Assembly: GCA_018825925.1 (NCBI GenBank)
Contig: JAHKAT010000223.1
Span: 1 to 8,578 of the forward strand
Origin: Bacteroidota bacterium
GTDB taxonomy: Bacteria > Bacteroidota > Bacteroidia > Flavobacteriales_D > Crocinitomicaceae
Length of the DNA stretch: 8,578 bases
Reading direction: 5' to 3'
The notes beneath the pieces are model-generated. The model searched no databases, had not been told where the DNA came from, and saw nothing but the letters and a program-made list of their open reading frames with translations. The position numbers and the translations under genes were made by a program. Below, piece after piece: positions 5,908 to 8,578 of the stretch (the first letter of the stretch is position 1; every line of letters begins with the position of its first letter).

Positions 5908-7351
5908 CCATAGCCACCATTAATTTTTCAATTTCATTAACAGTTGTTGAACTACTGCAATTGAAGTTATTAATTATGATAGCAAACCCAAGTTTTTTTC
6001 CTGTTAAGGTTTCTGCATAGCCAGCGTAAGATTTAATACGACTCATTGTTCCGCTTTTTGCAAAAATTCTACCTTGTGCTGGGGTGTTTTTACAAAGACT
6101 TGAAATAGTACCAGTCTGTCCAGCAATGGGCAATGATGCCTTGAAATTAGCATAGTTTATACTTTTAGACATTTGAGCAAGTAATTCGCAAAAATGTGCT
6201 GCTGCAACAGCATTCGATCTGGACAAACCGCTACCGTCCTTTAAGTAAAGCCCTTTGGTGTCTATTTTGCTTTGCCAGAATTTATATAATTGATTGAGAC
6301 CTTCGTCGGTGCTTCCTTTGTTTGATTGGGCGAAACCGGTTAAACACAAAAGTTGTTCTGCAAATAAATTAACGGATTTATGGTTGGTTAAAAGAGCAAT
6401 TTCATCAACGGTTTTGCCAATATTTGTATAAATTAACTGCAACTTGGAATAGTCCGGTAAATCATTCATTAAAGCTGTTCTTTTTCGTACGTTATCATAT
6501 CCATTTTCAATCAAAATGTTATGCGATTGTAGTTTTTTGTAAAACTCAATAGCCAATTGTAATTCAGGATCGGGTATACTACCTTTGACCATAAAACCTC
6601 GTCGATTGATTGGTAATCGTCCAGTTCCTAATCGGTCGTAACTATAGGGTGCACCAAAAATATAGCTGTTATCACCCGAGACATTAGCAGAAACTATGTT
6701 GTTTAAAAAAAGTAGTGAATCAAGAGCAGGAATTGTTTTTGTAAGCACCGTCTTTTCACCAGAACCATATGTATCGAAGTAATAATTAAGCTGATTGTCA
6801 TAAATACAAATGCCGGATGGTCCTGCACCATAATAATTGCCGAGGTCACCCCATGTCCAATCCTCTGGAGCTCCTAAATAACCAAAAGCAGAAGCGTCAG
6901 AAATAATTTGTCCTTGGACGCTTTGTATACCTAGTTTAGAGATTTCTTTCACCCAAACATCCAAAAATCCTGATTCAATATTCTCATAAAAATATTTACT
7001 TCCTAAGGTCGGGTCACCTTCTCCTTTGACAATAATGTTGCCTCTCAAAACGCCATTTTCTATAGGTCCATCTAAGTATATTTTTGTCGCAGGCCGATAG
7101 CTTGAACCCAGAATCTCATAGGCCGTTGCAGTGGAAAAAAGTTTTACAGTAGAGGCAGGAGGAATTGCTGTTTTAGCATTGTGTTCACCTAAAATTTCCC
7201 CAGAGCTAAGGTCGATTACTTGAATTGAAATACTGGAGTTTGTGAACGAGGAAAAATTAACGAATTGATTTACGGCAGATTGAAAATCTGTTTGAGCTCC
7301 AATAAAAATATTGATAAAAAGAAAGAGAATAAAAGTAAGAGTTCGTAACAT
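5894..7351 (-). CDS. dacB: D-alanyl-D-alanine carboxypeptidase/endopeptidase, PBP4 family (peptidase S13)
   Basis: Penicillin-binding proteins of this class remove the terminal D-Ala from stem peptides and cut D-Ala-meso-DAP cross-links in the periplasm. The 485-residue length is normal for family S13. Residues 1-19 are a hydrophobic signal peptide (FILFLFINIFIGA). The three penicillin-binding motifs are present: SxxK as Ser67-Thr-Val-Lys70 in PPASTVKL, the Ser/Asn motif within DGSGLSRSN (372-380), and KSG (Lys432-Gly434) in place of KTG. KGEGDPTL (109-116) is another S13 hallmark, and the long insert between SxxK and the Ser/Asn motif is typical of the family. No C-terminal membrane anchor is visible. 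The gene converges on and overlaps ddl and is divergent from the glycosyltransferase gene. The symbol follows the family; in vivo activity is inferred. Confidence 0.94.
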   Translation of the reverse strand: MLRTLTFILFLFINIFIGAQTDFQSAVNQFVNFSSFTNSSISIQVIDLSSGEILGEHNAKTAIPPASTVKLFSTATAYEILGSSYRPATKIYLDGPIENGVLRGNIIVKGEGDPTLGSKYFYENIESGFLDVWVKEISKLGIQSVQGQIISDASAFGYLGAPEDWTWGDLGNYYGAGPSGICIYDNQLNYYFDTYGSGEKTVLTKTIPALDSLLFLNNIVSANVSGDNSYIFGAPYSYDRLGTGRLPINRRGFMVKGSIPDPELQLAIEFYKKLQSHNILIENGYDNVRKRTALMNDLPDYSKLQLIYTNIGKTVDEIALLTNHKSVNLFAEQLLCLTGFAQSNKGSTDEGLNQLYKFWQSKIDTKGLYLKDGSGLSRSNAVAAAHFCELLAQMSKSINYANFKASLPIAGQTGTISSLCKNTPAQGRIFAKSGTMSRIKSYAGYAETLTGKKLGFAIIINNFNCSSSTTVNEIEKLMVAMVKIP

Positions 7352-7484
7352 GGGATTAAAGATACAATTCTTGTGCCTTTATTTTTTTTGAAGACGATGA
7401 ACTGATTCACGCTCTGTTGTTAGCAATGCCTAAAGATTTTTATTTATCTAAATAAATGTATATTCGTGTGGTCGTTTATCGCTT
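7352..7484. promoter_or_regulatory. Divergent dacB/glycosyltransferase promoter region
   Basis: This 133-bp gap must start transcription in both directions. For the glycosyltransferase, TATATTCG at 7459-7466 is a one-mismatch -7 element, with TTTT 18 bases upstream as a poor -33. For dacB, the minus-strand TATCTTTA at 7364-7357 is a one-mismatch -7 element only a few bases before the ATG, without a recognisable -33. A perfect inverted repeat, ATTTAT-CTAA-ATAAAT (7442-7457), overlaps the glycosyltransferase promoter spacer and could be an operator or merely AT-rich sequence. Confidence 0.35.
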
Positions 7485-8578
7485 ATGCCAAAAGTACTTC
7501 GAATTATAAACCGGTTCAATTTGGGTGGACCCACCTATAATGTTTCTTATTTATCAAGATACATGGCTAATGGTTATGAAACTTTATTAATAGGAGGTGT
7601 GCCTGATAGCGATGAAGCAGATTCGACTCATATTTTTAGTGAAATGGGCTTGTCTCCCATGATCTTGGAAGATTTAAAAAGAAATCCACATATTAAGGAT
7701 GATGTACGGGCTTATGTTCAAATTAAGAAGATAATTCAAGAATTTAAGCCAGACATAGTTCATACACATGCTTCAAAAGCAGGAGCCTTAGGTCGTTTGG
7801 CCGCAATAAAACTAAAAGTTCCTATTATCGTACATACCTATCACGGACATGTTTTTAGTGGTTACTTCAGTAAGTTTAAAACTTTTGTTTATAAAACGAT
7901 AGAGCAATATTTAGCCAGAAAATCTACTGGAATTGTGGTGATTTCGCCAGAGCAATTGATAGATTTAAGTGAGCGTCATCATATTTGTGAAAAACAAAAA
8001 ATGCGAATGATTCCACTAGGATTTGATTTGGATAGATTTCAAGAAAACCATGCTGAAAAGAGAAAATTTACAAGAGAAAAGTATTCGATCGCTGATGATG
8101 AAGTGGCGGTAGCGATCATAGGTAGGTTGGTTCCTATTAAAAACCACCCTTTGTTCATTCAAGCTTTAAACCAAATTGACGGAAAGACGAAAATAAAAAT
8201 CAAAGCCTTTATCGTAGGAGGAGGATCGGACAAAGATGAGTTGATTGATTTTTCTGAAGATTTAGTGGAATCGAAAAACATTGATTTAATTTTTACCTCT
8301 TGGGTAAAAGAGATTGATGTGTTCAATGCGGGTATGGATATTATTTGTCTGACATCTTTAAATGAAGGCACTCCAGTTAGTTTAATTGAAGCACAAGCTT
8401 CTGGTGTAGCCGTTTTATCGACCGATGTAGGAGGCGTTCGCCATGTAGTGGAAGATGGGCAAACAGGAATACTCGTCCCTTCGAATGATGTTGATGCTTT
8501 TGCAGAAAAACTATTACTTTTAGTTGAAAACAAAGAAAAGCGAAAATTTTTGTCACAAAATGGTTGGAACTCCGTAAA
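7485..8578 (+). CDS. GT4-family glycosyltransferase (3' end cut off)
   Basis: The frame opens at ATG 7485 and continues to the right edge without a stop, giving 364 complete codons. It begins MPKVLRIINRFNLGGPTYNV, the N-terminal Rossmann strand and Gly-rich loop of GT-B retaining glycosyltransferases. Further features are PDIVHTHASKAGALGRLAA (89-107), HTYHGHVFSGYF (117-128), VISPEQ (152-157), IPLGFDLDRF (176-185), GRLVPIKN (213-220) and EGTPVSLIE (294-302), the E-x7-E donor-site motif of family GT4. Only a short C-terminal helix region should be missing, as the family is usually 370-400 residues. It probably adds a sugar to a lipid-linked glycan or surface polysaccharide; donor and acceptor cannot be told. 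A stop at 7449-7451 in this frame excludes a longer N-terminus. It may be the first gene of a polysaccharide cluster beyond the window. Confidence 0.9.
   Translation, partial: MPKVLRIINRFNLGGPTYNVSYLSRYMANGYETLLIGGVPDSDEADSTHIFSEMGLSPMILEDLKRNPHIKDDVRAYVQIKKIIQEFKPDIVHTHASKAGALGRLAAIKLKVPIIVHTYHGHVFSGYFSKFKTFVYKTIEQYLARKSTGIVVISPEQLIDLSERHHICEKQKMRMIPLGFDLDRFQENHAEKRKFTREKYSIADDEVAVAIIGRLVPIKNHPLFIQALNQIDGKTKIKIKAFIVGGGSDKDELIDFSEDLVESKNIDLIFTSWVKEIDVFNAGMDIICLTSLNEGTPVSLIEAQASGVAVLSTDVGGVRHVVEDGQTGILVPSNDVDAFAEKLLLLVENKEKRKFLSQNGWNSV

Noticed and set aside
8159..8533. Minus-strand ORF of 124 codons antisense to the glycosyltransferase
   Set aside because: Its Ser/Thr/Pro-rich translation has no recognisable motif, and the opposite strand codes for a clear GT4 domain including the E-x7-E motif.

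Overview
The window looks like a chromosomal segment of a Bacteroidota bacterium, most likely class Flavobacteriia. Three lines of evidence point there. The DNA is AT-rich. Three intergenic gaps carry exact TAnnTTTG elements, the Bacteroidota -7 promoter consensus. The gene content is also typical: a DUF6089-type outer-membrane barrel protein, a CBS-ACT protein next to NAD kinase, the Bacteroidota form of PdxJ, and a secreted cyclophilin-FKBP fusion. No genus can be named from the sequence alone. I see no RNA genes, CRISPR array, insertion sequence or phage genes.

Layout. At the left edge is the 3' part of a DUF6089-like barrel gene (+), then a small predicted lipoprotein gene of unknown function (+) with its own promoter. 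A hairpin terminator at 1243-1267 separates these from a leftward three-gene cluster: CBS-ACT protein, nadK and a secreted dual-domain peptidyl-prolyl isomerase, transcribed in that order. The first two overlap by one base. Divergent from this cluster is pdxJ (+), then a 168-bp gap with a well-formed promoter, then ddl (+). The ddl gene converges on dacB (-), and the two overlap tail to tail by 14 bp. Divergent from dacB, a GT4-family glycosyltransferase gene (+) starts at 7485 and runs off the right edge. It has no stop codon in the window, so any method that needs a complete ORF would miss it.

Functional themes. Two genes make cofactors (NADP by NadK, pyridoxal 5'-phosphate by PdxJ). Two act on the D-Ala-D-Ala end of peptidoglycan precursors or polymer (Ddl makes the dipeptide, the PBP4-like DacB cleaves it). 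Several others belong to the cell envelope: the outer-membrane barrel, the lipoprotein, the exported PPIase and the glycosyltransferase, which may start a polysaccharide cluster beyond the edge. Most of this is ordinary housekeeping content. I found no convincing undescribed system. The points most worth a second look are the secreted cyclophilin-FKBP fusion with a His-rich tail, the translationally coupled CBS-ACT/NAD kinase pair, the convergent ddl/dacB overlap and the orphan lipoprotein.
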